Shown: positions 1 through 8,215, counted from the first letter of the stretch. The stretch: 64,000 bases of DNA from Adlercreutzia sp. ZJ141 (GCF_011038965.1 NZ_JAAKEB010000010.1:1-64000), one strand, 5' to 3'. Made by a program: numbers and translations. Notes: generated from the letters alone by a model not told the origin.

Positions 1-60
1 TCTTTGGTCTTATCAGGGCTTGTGTTTGCTTTCGAGGTCTCCCCCGAAGCGCAAGATAGA

Positions 61-89
61 ACTTTACCCTCCCTGCACCTCCCCGTCAA
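61..89 (-). promoter_or_regulatory. Outward minus-strand promoter with structured leader
   Basis: Read on the minus strand, TTGACG (84-89) and TAAAGT (61-66) are separated by exactly 17 bp, a good sigma-70-type promoter. Transcription would start near position 54 and leave the window. The first bases transcribed form a hairpin, GCTTCGGGG paired with CCTCGAAAGC and closed by a GAGA tetraloop. The transcribed gene lies outside the window, so its identity is unknown. Confidence 0.55.
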
Positions 90-258
90 GGAAAAGTTTT
101 GAAAGAACGCTACCACTCGCACACTTTATCTTGATTTGAGCGTTATACGGCCGTATTACCTGGGGATACGCTGCTCTTTGAAATGTTGGAGGAAATGTGA
201 AGAATCGAATGCAATAGAACTGTGACTGACATGTACAACCAGAATTCCTGAATGCACA

Positions 259-307
259 CACGTATTCATCTCTACGCTTAATACTCTTATGAGTGCATGA
301 ATACGTG
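259..307. repeat. 11-bp inverted repeat, 27-nt loop
   Basis: CACGTATTCAT at 259-269 is perfectly complementary to ATGAATACGTG at 297-307. No T-run follows on either strand, so it is not an obvious terminator. It could be an operator or a stem in a transcript crossing this gap. Confidence 0.4.
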
Positions 308-349
308 AGCCTGAATCTCTCGGATTTTAGAACCTGATAAAACACTCAT

Positions 350-382
350 GAGGGCCGACCACATAGCACGCGGTCGGCCCTC
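350..382 (-). terminator. Hairpin terminator left of dfx
   Basis: GAGGGCCGACC (350-360) pairs perfectly with GGTCGGCCCTC (372-382) around an 11-nt loop. On the minus strand the stem is followed by ATGAGTGTTTTATC, a short U-rich tail. It would stop transcripts coming from dfx or from the candidate RNA at 350-460. Confidence 0.65.
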
Positions 383-460
383 ATATTCTCTTTAGACGGG
401 GTGAGAAGTTTACGTTAGCTGGGTGCTACGTTTCCTTTTGATAATAGTCACCCCGTCAGC
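350..460 (-). ncRNA. Candidate small structured RNA
   Basis: An extended -10 element on the minus strand (TGCTAGAAT, complement of 467-475) would start a transcript near 460. The first 65 nt are closed by a perfect 10-bp stem (448-457 with 395-404) that encloses a smaller stem, ACGTAGC against GCTAACGT. A strong hairpin at 350-382 followed by a short T-rich stretch ends the unit at about 110 nt. No open frame is present. It matches no RNA family I recognise. It could equally be the trailer of the dfx transcript. Confidence 0.35.
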
Positions 461-576
461 ACCGTCATTCTAGCACGTGATTGAGTCGCGTGATTGAATT
501 CTCCCCAGAAGTCCAAAAACGATAGGCCGAGTGGTCCAATTGAGTCAATTTGCGACAACCCAAACGCAAATGGCTT

Positions 577-957
577 CTACACCTCGGCTACCCACAGACC
601 GTGCAGGTTGCAGTACTCGTACACACGCAGTGCACGATCGCCCTCGGCCACAGCGAAATCAGCAACCGGCTCGCCATCGGAAGACAGCTCAACAATCTGC
701 CAGCCCTTTTCAGTAACTAAGCAAACGAAGGTGATGTAGTGCTCCGCAGTCATGGGATGAGTAACCTCACCCACCTGTACGTGCACGGCATTGCCTTCGA
801 CCGTCACGACGGGAACGTGCTTTTCAGTAGCTGCATCGGTATCGTTAGCCTTGAGCTCGACCATCTTTTCGCCGCAGCACACCAGCGAAACGCCAGCATC
901 AAACGGCTTCACGGCGATGTTGCCGCAATGCATACACTTGAAGAACTTCACATCCAT
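577..957 (-). CDS. dfx: Desulfoferrodoxin / two-iron superoxide reductase
   Basis: Reduces superoxide to hydrogen peroxide in the cytoplasm of anaerobes without releasing oxygen. The 126-residue protein has the N-terminal desulforedoxin domain with the rubredoxin-like site C8-x2-C11...C27-C28. The superoxide reductase domain follows, with EKHVP (H47), H67, H73, C116 and H119 as ligands of the catalytic iron. Length matches the family. It lies 38 bp downstream of lgt in the same orientation and may be the last gene of the murA-lgt run. Its presence implies an oxygen-sensitive organism that relies on rubredoxin-type electron donors, none of which is in this window. Confidence 0.95.
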   Translation of the reverse strand: MDVKFFKCMHCGNIAVKPFDAGVSLVCCGEKMVELKANDTDAATEKHVPVVTVEGNAVHVQVGEVTHPMTAEHYITFVCLVTEKGWQIVELSSDGEPVADFAVAEGDRALRVYEYCNLHGLWVAEV

Positions 958-995
958 GGTAACGCCTTTCTCTCGTCTATTGATCTTCCCATATG

Positions 996-1829
996 TTAGT
1001 TTGTTTGTATCATTTCAGGCAAACCCTGCTGCGGTTTCTTCATCACAAGCGCATACGCCAACACGCACGCACCCGCCACAATGAGCGGAACTGATAGAAC
1101 CTGCCCCATGGTTAGCCAATCGCCCCACAAATACCCCAGTTGAGCGTCGGGTTGACGCACGAATTCGATTAAGAACCTGAAGCAACCGTACATAATGAGA
1201 AACACGCCCAAATACGTTCCGCGCGACTTCGGAGGATTTAACCGCGACAGTGCGAATAGCACCGCGAAGATAATCAGACCTTCGAGCACCGCCTCATATA
1301 GCTGCGACGGATGCCGTGGGATAGCTCCCGCCGCACCGCCAAACACCACGCCCCAAGCCGCATCAGTAGGAGCTCCCCACAGCTCGCCATTCACGAAGTT
1401 TGCGCAACGCCCGAAAAACAGCCCAATCGGTGCGCCGATAACACCCAAATCAGCAAGTGTGAGATACGGGATACCCGTGATCCGAGCCGTAACAACGCCC
1501 GACAGAAGCGCGCCGATAAGCCCACCATGAAAACTCATGCCCCCTTTGTTGAACGCGAGTATTTCTCCTGGATGCTGCCAGTAGTCGCCGTCACCATATA
1601 CGACGACATACCCCAAGCGCCCTCCGACGATAACGCCCACCATGACCCCAAACACAATAGTGAGCAATGCATCTTCGTCAACGCGAATGCGCCAGCGCTT
1701 CGCCGTACACCAGATAATCAACGCAGCGAAAATGAACCCTAGAATGTATGCGATGCCGTACCATCGAACTGCAAAAGGCCCAATGACGAAAGCGACCGGA
1801 TCGAGTGTCTGATACAAGTCGTTCAGCAT
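996..1829 (-). CDS. lgt: Prolipoprotein diacylglyceryl transferase
   Basis: Transfers diacylglycerol from phosphatidylglycerol to the lipobox cysteine of prolipoproteins in the inner membrane, the first step of lipoprotein maturation. The 277-residue polytopic protein carries GGRLGY (69-74), the HGGL motif with H101, and R141-CANFVNGE with the conserved Arg/Asn/Glu, followed by PRHPSQLYEA. Length is normal. It begins 11 bp after the small Cys-rich gene, suggesting co-transcription. Start chosen at the ATG that gives the usual short periplasmic N-terminus before the first membrane segment. Confidence 0.97.
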   Translation of the reverse strand: MLNDLYQTLDPVAFVIGPFAVRWYGIAYILGFIFAALIIWCTAKRWRIRVDEDALLTIVFGVMVGVIVGGRLGYVVVYGDGDYWQHPGEILAFNKGGMSFHGGLIGALLSGVVTARITGIPYLTLADLGVIGAPIGLFFGRCANFVNGELWGAPTDAAWGVVFGGAAGAIPRHPSQLYEAVLEGLIIFAVLFALSRLNPPKSRGTYLGVFLIMYGCFRFLIEFVRQPDAQLGYLWGDWLTMGQVLSVPLIVAGACVLAYALVMKKPQQGLPEMIQTN

Positions 1830-1840
1830 AATCCCTCACA

Positions 1841-2131
1841 TCAAAACAAGAAGCGGTTCGGGTTGCCCTGACGCGGTGATGCATCGGTTCGTTCGCTCAC
1901 CGCTGGGCCATGCACCAAGAAGTGCTCGCATACCCGGCAGATTTCTTTCACCGACGCATCATAATCGCGCTCGGGGTTCAAAATAAGCGAGATATCTTCC
2001 GCCAGTACGTGAGTTGGTCTAAAACACGCTGCATAATGACAATCGGCCGGACACGGTTCACCCGGCACATTGTGCGGGCAGCGCGACATCATCTCGTCAT
2101 CACATCCGCGCATCTCCCAACAAAGGGGCAT
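1841..2131 (-). CDS. Small cysteine-rich protein of unknown function
   Basis: A 96-residue cytosolic-type protein between nfu and lgt. Its N-terminal half is dense in cysteine and histidine: CWEMRGC, CPH, CPADCHYAAC, then CRVCEH further on. This suggests a metal- or cluster-binding fold, and CWE...C is reminiscent of small two-CW-type domains, but I cannot assign it. The start at 2131 is chosen because GGGAGG sits four bases upstream. A longer reading from 2146 would put the start at the foot of a strong hairpin with no ribosome binding site. The close neighbour nfu (Fe-S carrier) makes a cluster-related role conceivable, which is inference only. Confidence 0.7.
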   Translation of the reverse strand: MPLCWEMRGCDDEMMSRCPHNVPGEPCPADCHYAACFRPTHVLAEDISLILNPERDYDASVKEICRVCEHFLVHGPAVSERTDASPRQGNPNRFLF

Positions 2132-2147
2132 AAAACCTCCCATCATG

Positions 2148-2182
2148 AAGGCGGCCTGGCCGCAATGCGTCCAGGCCGCCTT
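2148..2182. terminator. Strong hairpin between nfu and Cys-rich gene
   Basis: AAGGCGGCCTGG (2148-2159) pairs perfectly with CCAGGCCGCCTT (2171-2182). On the minus strand no T-run follows, so it may be a processing or attenuation stem rather than a full terminator. Its foot lies 17 nt before the chosen start of the Cys-rich gene. Confidence 0.5.
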
Positions 2183-2198
2183 CTTTCCTCATAGTTGC

Positions 2199-2429
2199 TT
2201 ACGCAGCGGGAACAACTCTCGTCACGCCCGGAATGCGCTCTTTCAGGATGCGCTCAACGCCGTTGGCGAGCGTCATCTGCGACATTGGGCAACCCTTGCA
2301 GGCACCCTGCAGCTCAACCGTCACCACACCATCCTCAGCGACATCGACAAGCTTCACGTCACCACCATCAGCCTGAAGTGAAGGGCGAATGAGGTCAAGT
2401 ACCGCAGCCACATCATTCTTGTCAACCAT
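2199..2429 (-). CDS. NifU-like iron-sulfur cluster carrier
   Basis: A 76-residue stand-alone NifU C-terminal domain that carries a transient Fe-S cluster for delivery to apo-proteins. The diagnostic GACKGCPMSQMTL segment provides the C-x2-C ligand pair near residues 44-47. LIRPSLQADGGDVKLVDV is the typical start of the domain. Length matches single-domain Nfu proteins. It follows the LCP gene by 57 bp in the same orientation. Confidence 0.93.
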   Translation of the reverse strand: MVDKNDVAAVLDLIRPSLQADGGDVKLVDVAEDGVVTVELQGACKGCPMSQMTLANGVERILKERIPGVTRVVPAA

Positions 2430-2486
2430 GATCTGCTCCTATCTTCGATCGTAAACATTGCGAGCATTCTAACACAGCAACGAATA

Positions 2487-3980
2487 CTAGCTCACCGGTG
2501 CCCAGTCGCTCCCAAGAACCACTAATACATCGGTGTTGAACTCATAGAACCCGGTGCCGTCTACCACACGCCCCATACCTAACGATTGCACGACCGATTC
2601 CGCAGCGTCAGCGTACGCTTCATCAAGGTAGATAACAAGCGTCTCTTTGTAAGCGTAGGTGTCGGTATTACCAGTTTCGGTGACATTGTAACCATAATTG
2701 GCCAGCGCTTTCGATATCTCAGCTGCACCACCAGTAACACCCGCTCCGTTGCGTACTGTAATGGTGAAGCTGCCCGGATCAACATTGACCGGTGCAGAAT
2801 CCTCATTTACGAGCGTATCGCCCGCCTCCAGCCGTCCAATGAGCTCACTAGCATCGGACGATGAGGCTACATACAGCACGTTTCCGTCAATCTCACGTTC
2901 GTAACCGGGCACAATCGCGCCCTGAACGGATGCCGCATCAATCCCCCGCAACGCCGAAGCTATGTGCGCAGCATCTTTCGCCGACACATCCGTAGCAAAC
3001 GCACCGTTAAGAGAATCAAGGCCAAGCAGAAACGACCAGGTACTGTCTGACATGGCCTGAATGGCAAGAGCGACCATGAACTCGCGTTGGTTTTTCATCT
3101 GCAAGTCGATCCCACCCGACAGGTTGGACGCCCGAAGCAAGGTGAGCGCTTGATCCTTCCCAATATGCTGCTCTCCTGCGGGAATGTACTTGTCTCCCGC
3201 AGCAGGATCATCGATTTCCTCTTCGAGATTCATCGTAACGCCACCAAGCAGATCAGTCAGGTTGATGATGCCCGAAGCGTCGGTGGTCACGTAGTGAGCG
3301 ATACTAACACCAGCAAAATTGGCAACGGCGGTGATCAGATCGGCATCACCAAGTGCCGCCACCTCTCGCAGCTGATGAGTTTTTCCATCGCTTCCGGTAA
3401 CCGTGGTATTTGCCGGAAGAGACACAACGCCAACTTCTCGCTTCCCTTCGCAGATTCGCACGAGGGCGAATGCATCAGATCCATCACCCAACGAAGGAGC
3501 GTCGCCTGAATCAAGATCGGCCGCCACCAACACGTAATATCCTTCGGCATCCTTCGCCGGCGCGACCAGGGCACGAGCGGCATCATCGGAGGGTAGCCCC
3601 ATTTTCGAATCGAGAGAGGCATAGAACGCAGTCATACCCGCTAACCCCGCCACGCCAAAAACAAGCGCCACGCAAATGACAGCCACAGCAAGCATACGCA
3701 CGAGAGAACGTCGCTTGACGTCGCGAGCGAATTCTCGACGAGTACGGCGGGCATTCACGCCATCGGCAGGCGCGACAACAATATTGCTGACATACCCCCG
3801 CGCCGCGCGTTTTTTTCGCCGTGTGCTTGAAAAGCCCACCGTGTCAGCGTTCATATGACGTCGTGACGTACTCCCTGCCTTTATCGTACGGGGCGCATGT
3901 GTTCCTAGTGTTGCCGTGCGAAGCCGCCGAGAAACGTCCTTCGCGTGAGCGGAGGTGATAGGATTGCGTTTCGTTACCAT
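2487..3980 (-). CDS. LytR-CpsA-Psr family cell-wall glycopolymer ligase
   Basis: LCP proteins attach undecaprenyl-linked glycopolymers to peptidoglycan outside the membrane. The 497-residue protein has a basic cytosolic tail of about 90 residues, one membrane segment at about 94-118, an LCP catalytic region in the middle (D/R-rich, with LRASNLSGGIDLQMKNQREF near 300) and a C-terminal LytR_C domain (about 410-497, beginning SFTITVRNGAG). It starts 15 bp after the murA stop, so it is likely co-transcribed with murA, consistent with wall assembly. The basic tail is long for the family, and an internal start (M43) cannot be excluded. Confidence 0.85.
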   Translation of the reverse strand: MVTKRNPITSAHAKDVSRRLRTATLGTHAPRTIKAGSTSRRHMNADTVGFSSTRRKKRAARGYVSNIVVAPADGVNARRTRREFARDVKRRSLVRMLAVAVICVALVFGVAGLAGMTAFYASLDSKMGLPSDDAARALVAPAKDAEGYYVLVAADLDSGDAPSLGDGSDAFALVRICEGKREVGVVSLPANTTVTGSDGKTHQLREVAALGDADLITAVANFAGVSIAHYVTTDASGIINLTDLLGGVTMNLEEEIDDPAAGDKYIPAGEQHIGKDQALTLLRASNLSGGIDLQMKNQREFMVALAIQAMSDSTWSFLLGLDSLNGAFATDVSAKDAAHIASALRGIDAASVQGAIVPGYEREIDGNVLYVASSSDASELIGRLEAGDTLVNEDSAPVNVDPGSFTITVRNGAGVTGGAAEISKALANYGYNVTETGNTDTYAYKETLVIYLDEAYADAAESVVQSLGMGRVVDGTGFYEFNTDVLVVLGSDWAPVS

Positions 3981-3995
3981 ATGATACCGCCGCTA

Positions 3996-5276
3996 TCACA
4001 TGGGACCATTGTTGGCTACGCGACGCACCTGGGCCCCCAGCGTTGCAAGCTTGCCCGCATAGTCTTCGTAACCCCGATCGATATGCACGACCTTATGAAC
4101 GCGAGTTTCTCCTTCCGCAACAATGCCCGCAAGCACAAGGGCTCCGCCAGCACGCAGGTCAGTCGATGACACATCAGCACCCTGCAGCCCCGACACACCG
4201 CGTACGAGCGCATGATGCCCGTCGATGGAGATATCGGCGCCCATGCGCTTCAACTCAGAAGCGAACATGAAACGGTTCTCGAACACGTTCTCAGTGATGA
4301 CTGACATGCCATCGGCAAGAGAAGCAAGCAGCATAAACTGAGCTTGCAAATCGGTAGGAAAGCCTGGATGTGGAAGTGTCTGGATGTCGGTGGGACGCAG
4401 CGGCCTTGTGCGGGCAACCGAGATCCAATCGTCACCCGTTTCCACATCGCATCCCATAGCCGACAGTTTCATGAGCGCCACGCGCAGAAATGCCGGATCG
4501 ATACTGCGCACGGTAAGAGGCCCGCCGGTCAGCGCGCCTCCTGCGAGGAACGTGCCAGCCTCAATGCGATCTCCTACCGTAACATGGTTGCACGGATGCA
4601 TGCTCGCAAGAGAAACTCCGCAAACCTCGATGACCGACGTTCCGGCACCTCGCACGTGCGCACCCATATCATTGAGCATGTTTGCCAAGTCGACGATCTC
4701 GGGTTCGCATGCTGCATTTGCGATAACCGTGCGACCGTGCGCCACAACCGAAGCCATGAGCAGGTTTTCTGTCGCTCCCACGCTAGGAAAGTCGAGGATC
4801 ACCTCGGTACCATGTAAGCCATGGGGTGTCGTCGCCTCGAGAAAGCCATGATCAACAGAGAATTCGACGCCAAGCGCAGTAAGCCCCGCTAAATGCATGT
4901 CGATCTTTCGTGCCCCGATCTGACAACCACCCGGCATAGCCACACGCGCACGTCCAAAACGGCCCACAAGAGGCCCGAGCACCGAAATACTCGCTCTCAT
5001 CTTAGATACAAGCTCGTACGGTGTTTCCCATTTATCAACCTTCGATGTGTCAACAGCAAGTGCATGGTCTGTTCGCTCAACCGTGGCACCAAGCCGGCGA
5101 AGGACTTCGGACATGATTTCGATATCGGAGATGAGTGGAACGTTATGAATAGTGCTTTTACCCTGACCAAGCAACGCTGCGGCGATGAGCTTTAACGCGG
5201 AGTTCTTCGCGCCGGATACGTGCACTTCACCCGCAAGCGTGCCGTTGCCTTCAACGACGATGATCTCTTCCGACAT
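3996..5276 (-). CDS. murA: UDP-N-acetylglucosamine 1-carboxyvinyltransferase
   Basis: Catalyses the first committed step of peptidoglycan synthesis, enolpyruvyl transfer from PEP to UDP-GlcNAc. The 426-residue protein has the N-terminal SGAKNSALK motif (K24, N25), the PGGCQIGARKID loop with catalytic C118 (the fosfomycin target, so fosfomycin sensitivity is expected) and DLRAGGALVLAG near the C-terminus. The start at 5276 was preferred over longer frames because AGAAAGGG lies six bases upstream and the resulting length fits the family. It heads a minus-strand run with the LCP gene. Confidence 0.96.
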   Translation of the reverse strand: MSEEIIVVEGNGTLAGEVHVSGAKNSALKLIAAALLGQGKSTIHNVPLISDIEIMSEVLRRLGATVERTDHALAVDTSKVDKWETPYELVSKMRASISVLGPLVGRFGRARVAMPGGCQIGARKIDMHLAGLTALGVEFSVDHGFLEATTPHGLHGTEVILDFPSVGATENLLMASVVAHGRTVIANAACEPEIVDLANMLNDMGAHVRGAGTSVIEVCGVSLASMHPCNHVTVGDRIEAGTFLAGGALTGGPLTVRSIDPAFLRVALMKLSAMGCDVETGDDWISVARTRPLRPTDIQTLPHPGFPTDLQAQFMLLASLADGMSVITENVFENRFMFASELKRMGADISIDGHHALVRGVSGLQGADVSSTDLRAGGALVLAGIVAEGETRVHKVVHIDRGYEDYAGKLATLGAQVRRVANNGPM

Positions 5277-5306
5277 ACGCATCCCTTTCTCGTTATGCTG
5301 TCTTCC

Positions 5307-5312
5307 ATTATA
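5307..5312 (-). promoter_or_regulatory. murA promoter, -10 box
   Basis: A perfect TATAAT on the minus strand lies 30 bp upstream of the murA start and downstream of the tsf terminator. No convincing -35 hexamer is seen at the expected spacing. Confidence 0.55.
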
Positions 5313-5390
5313 AAAAACGCGGCACCAGCACACGGCGAACGCCCGGCGCTTCACACGATGGGCAAAAGGATGCAACCGGAGTACTCACAC

Positions 5391-5422
5391 AAGAAACCTC
5401 CCGCAGGGGGGGGAGGTTTCTT
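5391..5422 (-). terminator. rpsB-tsf operon terminator
   Basis: AAGAAACCTCCC (5391-5402) pairs with the GGGAGGTTTCTT ending at 5422. It lies just after the tsf stop codon on the minus strand, and the 3' arm ends in TTTCTT followed by GTGTG. It separates tsf from murA. Confidence 0.8.
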
Positions 5423-5460
5423 TAATTATGCGATATGAGTCGACTGGTTTAAGACACGCG

Positions 5461-6321
5461 TTATTCACCCAGCATGAAGCGCTTGAAGTCGACAATCTTC
5501 AGCGTACCGCCCAAGTTCTTGGCAACCTCGTCGACGTACTGAGCCACAGTCTGATCGCCATTCTTGACAAATGCCTGTTCGGCAAGGCAATTCTCCTTCA
5601 GGAACTTTTCCAGACGACCACTGGCCATCTTTTCCTGAATAGCCTCAGGCTTGCCAGATTCGGCGGCCTGTGCCATGTAGATGCTCTTCTCATGCTCGAT
5701 GATTTCAGCAGGAACAGACTCACGGTTCGCAGCTACAGGATTCATGGCCACGGCCTGCATCGCGACATCGCGCCCACACCTGGCGAACTCAGCACTCGTA
5801 GGATCGATACCCTCGACGTCGAAGATAACGAGGGCAGCCTTCTTGCCATCGGTGTGAATGTAGGAAGCCACACCAGCGCCCTGCACGAAGGTAACGCGAG
5901 CAATCTGGATGTTCTCGCCAAGCACGTGAATAGCGTCGGTGAGGATAGCTTCCACCGTCTCGCCGTCGATCTCGGCAGCTTTCAGGGTGTCAACGTCGTT
6001 AGCCTGAGCGATGAGGGCGGCACGGGCGATACGCTCGGCATATGCCTTGAACTTATCGTTGATGGCCACGAAGTCGGTTTCGCAGTTAATCTCAACGATG
6101 GCACCGCAGGTACCCTTGTCGCAAACGACAGGCATGACGATGCCTTCGTTGGTAGCGCGGCCAGCCTTCTTCGCAACGGCAGCAAGGCCGCGGGTGCGAA
6201 GGATGTCGATAGCCTTCTCGATGTCGGCCTCGGCCTCGGTCAGCGCCTTCTTGCATTCCATCATGCCAGCGCCAGTGATCTCGCGAAGCTCTTTGACCAT
6301 AGAAGCGGTGATAGCAGCCAT
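5461..6321 (-). CDS. tsf: Elongation factor Ts
   Basis: Guanine nucleotide exchange factor for EF-Tu. The 286-residue protein shows the N-terminal UBA-like segment (SMVKELREITGAGMMECKKAL), the NCETDFVA signature near residue 80 and two dimerisation-type subdomains. The start at 6321 (MAAITASM) has GAAAGGA upstream; the frame is open further upstream but that part is not conserved. It lies 46 bp downstream of rpsB, the usual bacterial arrangement, and a terminator follows. Confidence 0.97.
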   Translation of the reverse strand: MAAITASMVKELREITGAGMMECKKALTEAEADIEKAIDILRTRGLAAVAKKAGRATNEGIVMPVVCDKGTCGAIVEINCETDFVAINDKFKAYAERIARAALIAQANDVDTLKAAEIDGETVEAILTDAIHVLGENIQIARVTFVQGAGVASYIHTDGKKAALVIFDVEGIDPTSAEFARCGRDVAMQAVAMNPVAANRESVPAEIIEHEKSIYMAQAAESGKPEAIQEKMASGRLEKFLKENCLAEQAFVKNGDQTVAQYVDEVAKNLGGTLKIVDFKRFMLGE

Positions 6322-6367
6322 GGGAATTCCTTTCTTAACAACGATGGAAAACTCAAATGAAAACGAT

Positions 6368-7147
6368 TTACTCAGCAACAACCTCAGCGACAGGAGCTTC
6401 ATCGGCAGCGGGCGCGGGAGCCTCGGCAGCTTCAGCGGTCTCCCCCATTTCATCGGCAGTTACCGGAGCAACACCGCCAGCCAACACAGCGTCAGCGATG
6501 AAGTCAGCCAGCAGACGCACCGAGCGAATGGCGTCGTCGTTAGCAGGGATGCCGTACTCGACATCATCGGGGTCACAGTTCGTATCGAGCGTGCCAACAA
6601 CGGGCACACTCAAGCGACGAGCCTCACGTACGGCCAACTGCTCACGGTTCGTATCGATAACGAACACTGCATCGGGCGTACGCTTCATGTTGCGAATACC
6701 GTTCAGGTTTGCCTGCAGCTTAGCGAGCTCTTTATGCAGCAGGATTTGCTCCTTCTTGGGCAGCAGTGCCATGCGGCCGTCAGCATCCATGGCTTCGAGT
6801 TCTTCCATGTGCTGCACGCGACCGCGGATGGTGGTGAAATTGGTGAGCATACCGCCCAGCCAACGGGCATTCACATAGGGCATGCCGCAACGGTTGGCAG
6901 CGTCAGCAACGGCTTCCTGGGCCTGCTTCTTCGTGCCAACGAACAACACCGTGCCACCCTTGCGCGCGGTCTCAGAAACAAAGGTGTATGCCTCGTCAAG
7001 GCCGATGAGAGTTTGCTTGAGGTCGAGGATGTAGATGTCTCCGCGGTTGCCGAAGATATACGGCTTCATCTTGGGATTCCAACGGCGCGTCTGATGGCCG
7101 AAGTGGGCACCTGCTTCGAGCAGCGTGCTAATGCTGACTTTCGTCAT
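6368..7147 (-). CDS. rpsB: 30S ribosomal protein S2
   Basis: Small-subunit ribosomal protein. The 259-residue sequence has the S2 hallmarks [19 protein letters not shown] near the start, [23 protein letters not shown] and the [13 protein letters not shown] segment. The C-terminal tail is Ala/Glu-rich, as in many actinobacterial S2 proteins. The start at 7147 follows GGAGAG by a normal spacing. It is the first gene of rpsB-tsf, transcribed divergently from engB. Confidence 0.97.
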   Translation of the reverse strand: MTKVSISTLLEAGAHFGHQTRRWNPKMKPYIFGNRGDIYILDLKQTLIGLDEAYTFVSETARKGGTVLFVGTKKQAQEAVADAANRCGMPYVNARWLGGMLTNFTTIRGRVQHMEELEAMDADGRMALLPKKEQILLHKELAKLQANLNGIRNMKRTPDAVFVIDTNREQLAVREARRLSVPVVGTLDTNCDPDDVEYGIPANDDAIRSVRLLADFIADAVLAGGVAPVTADEMGETAEAAEAPAPAADEAPVAEVVAE

Positions 7148-7265
7148 AGCTCTCTCCATTCGTTAGTCCTCTGCCTGTGGTCATTCCTTAGGAGTCCGCA
7201 GCCTTTTTCGGGTGGCCACTGGCGGTCCAGGTCGCACAGACATGTGTGATATAGAAAACTTGTTT

Positions 7266-7293
7266 ATCTTACCACCTAGTGCAAGAAACGCAA
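7266..7293 (-). promoter_or_regulatory. Probable rpsB promoter
   Basis: On the minus strand TTGCGT (7288-7293) and TAAGAT (7266-7271) are spaced by 16 bp. The implied leader of rpsB is about 110 nt and contains G/C-rich complementary segments, so autoregulation by S2 is possible but not shown. Confidence 0.45.
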
Positions 7294-7367
7294 GGTGAAT
7301 CTTTCCTTCCATTCTGTATTTCCTGTGGCGCTGTTTGAAGCTGTTCGGGTACCATGATTGAGCTGGT

Positions 7368-7529
7368 TTAAGGAAACACTGATTAAAGCCGTCTTGCCTT
7401 GCGCTGGCGAGGCGGATACCTGAGGGTTGAAGACCGAATGCGCGCTCTGACGTGCGTAAATGAGGTCTGAAATCCTCAGATACCGGTTCGTCAGTGCAAG
7501 GCTGGCGGAATTAATCAGTGTTTCCTTAA
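7368..7529. repeat. Palindromic repeat element, copy A
   Basis: A 162-bp element bounded by perfect 19-bp inverted repeats, TTAAGGAAACACTGATTAA at 7368-7386 and its complement at 7511-7529. The interior continues to pair: GCCTTGCGCTGGCGA with TCGTCAGTGCAAGGC (13 of 15), CTGAGG with CCTCAG, and AGACC with GGTCT. The whole unit can therefore fold into one long hairpin. It lies 25 bp before the engB start codon. A second copy lies at 9652-9814. It has no coding capacity. Confidence 0.85.
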
Positions 7530-7554
7530 GTACCTTACCTTACAAGGAGCGGAC

Positions 7555-8142
7555 ATGAACTTCAACAACGTGACCTTTGAGCGGGCGTTCGGCGTGTCAT
7601 CACAGCTGACACCCTCCACGCTGCCCGAGATCGCTTTCGCGGGACGCTCGAATGTGGGCAAGTCGTCACTCTTAAACAGGCTTTTCAACCGTAAGGGACT
7701 TGCGAAGGTATCACAAACGCCTGGAAAAACCGCCACTATCAACTTCTTCTCAACCGGCGATGCACGCTTCGTCGACTTACCGGGCTACGGTTACGCCAAG
7801 GTGGCAAAGTCGGAAAAGCACCGCTGGTCCGAACTGATCGAGGGGTATTTCAACCAAGACCGCGACATCGCGCTGGTGGTGTCGCTCATCGATATACGAC
7901 ACGCGCCCAGCGAGCTGGATGAGAACATGACCAGATTCCTGCAAGAAGCCGACTTGCCGTTCGCTATCGTGCTTACCAAAGCCGACAAGCTCAGCCGACA
8001 ACAGCAGATGAAGCAGAAAGCGGCTATCAAACGCTGCTTGAATCTTGCCGCCGATGTACCCATCGTGGTGACCTCAAGCGAAAAGGGTACTGGTATTGAT
8101 GAATTGCGAAGCCTGATCAAACGATGCGTCGGTGAACAGTAG
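7555..8142 (+). CDS. engB: Ribosome biogenesis GTPase EngB/YsxC
   Basis: Circularly simple TRAFAC GTPase needed for assembly of the large ribosomal subunit. The 195-residue protein contains G1 GRSNVGKSS (30-38), G3 DLPGYG (74-79), G4 TKAD (141-144) and the TSS segment of G5 near the C-terminus. Length is normal. AAGGAGC precedes the ATG at good spacing. It is one of the very few plus-strand genes here, transcribed away from rpsB, and its upstream region is occupied by palindromic repeat A. A bidirectional terminator follows. Confidence 0.96.
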   Translation: MNFNNVTFERAFGVSSQLTPSTLPEIAFAGRSNVGKSSLLNRLFNRKGLAKVSQTPGKTATINFFSTGDARFVDLPGYGYAKVAKSEKHRWSELIEGYFNQDRDIALVVSLIDIRHAPSELDENMTRFLQEADLPFAIVLTKADKLSRQQQMKQKAAIKRCLNLAADVPIVVTSSEKGTGIDELRSLIKRCVGEQ

Positions 8143-8170
8143 CGCCGTGTGACTGCCGAAACCGAAGCGC

Positions 8171-8215
8171 AAGAAGGGCGCGCCACTGCAATGATGCAGT
8201 CGGTGTGCCCTTCTT
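8171..8215. terminator. Bidirectional terminator between engB and NlpC/P60 gene
   Basis: AAGAAGGGC (8171-8179) pairs with GCCCTTCTT (8207-8215), and inner complementary bases (ACTGCA with TGCAGT) extend the stem. T-rich stretches at both ends make it usable by the convergent genes on both strands. Confidence 0.75.

Larger units (their letters stand above)
1..576. other. Non-coding region left of dfx
   Basis: I recognise no protein gene here. The only long open frame (64-345, minus) has no recognisable motif and runs through an inverted repeat. The region holds a minus-strand promoter at 61-89, an 11-bp inverted repeat (259-269 with 297-307), a terminator hairpin (350-382) and a second stem (395-404 with 448-457). 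A short plus-strand frame from the window edge stops at 100-102 and could be the tail of a gene, but nothing supports this. Confidence 0.5.

Noticed and set aside
171-182. TGCTCTTTGAAA, similar to an rRNA boxA antitermination site
   Set aside because: No rRNA gene follows on this strand; a chance match is more likely.
64-345. Minus-strand frame of 93 codons
   Set aside because: No ribosome binding site or recognisable motif, and it overlaps an inverted repeat and a promoter.
5428-6360. Long plus-strand frame antisense to tsf
   Set aside because: A shadow of tsf caused by codon bias; no domain recognised. The tsf product is unambiguous.
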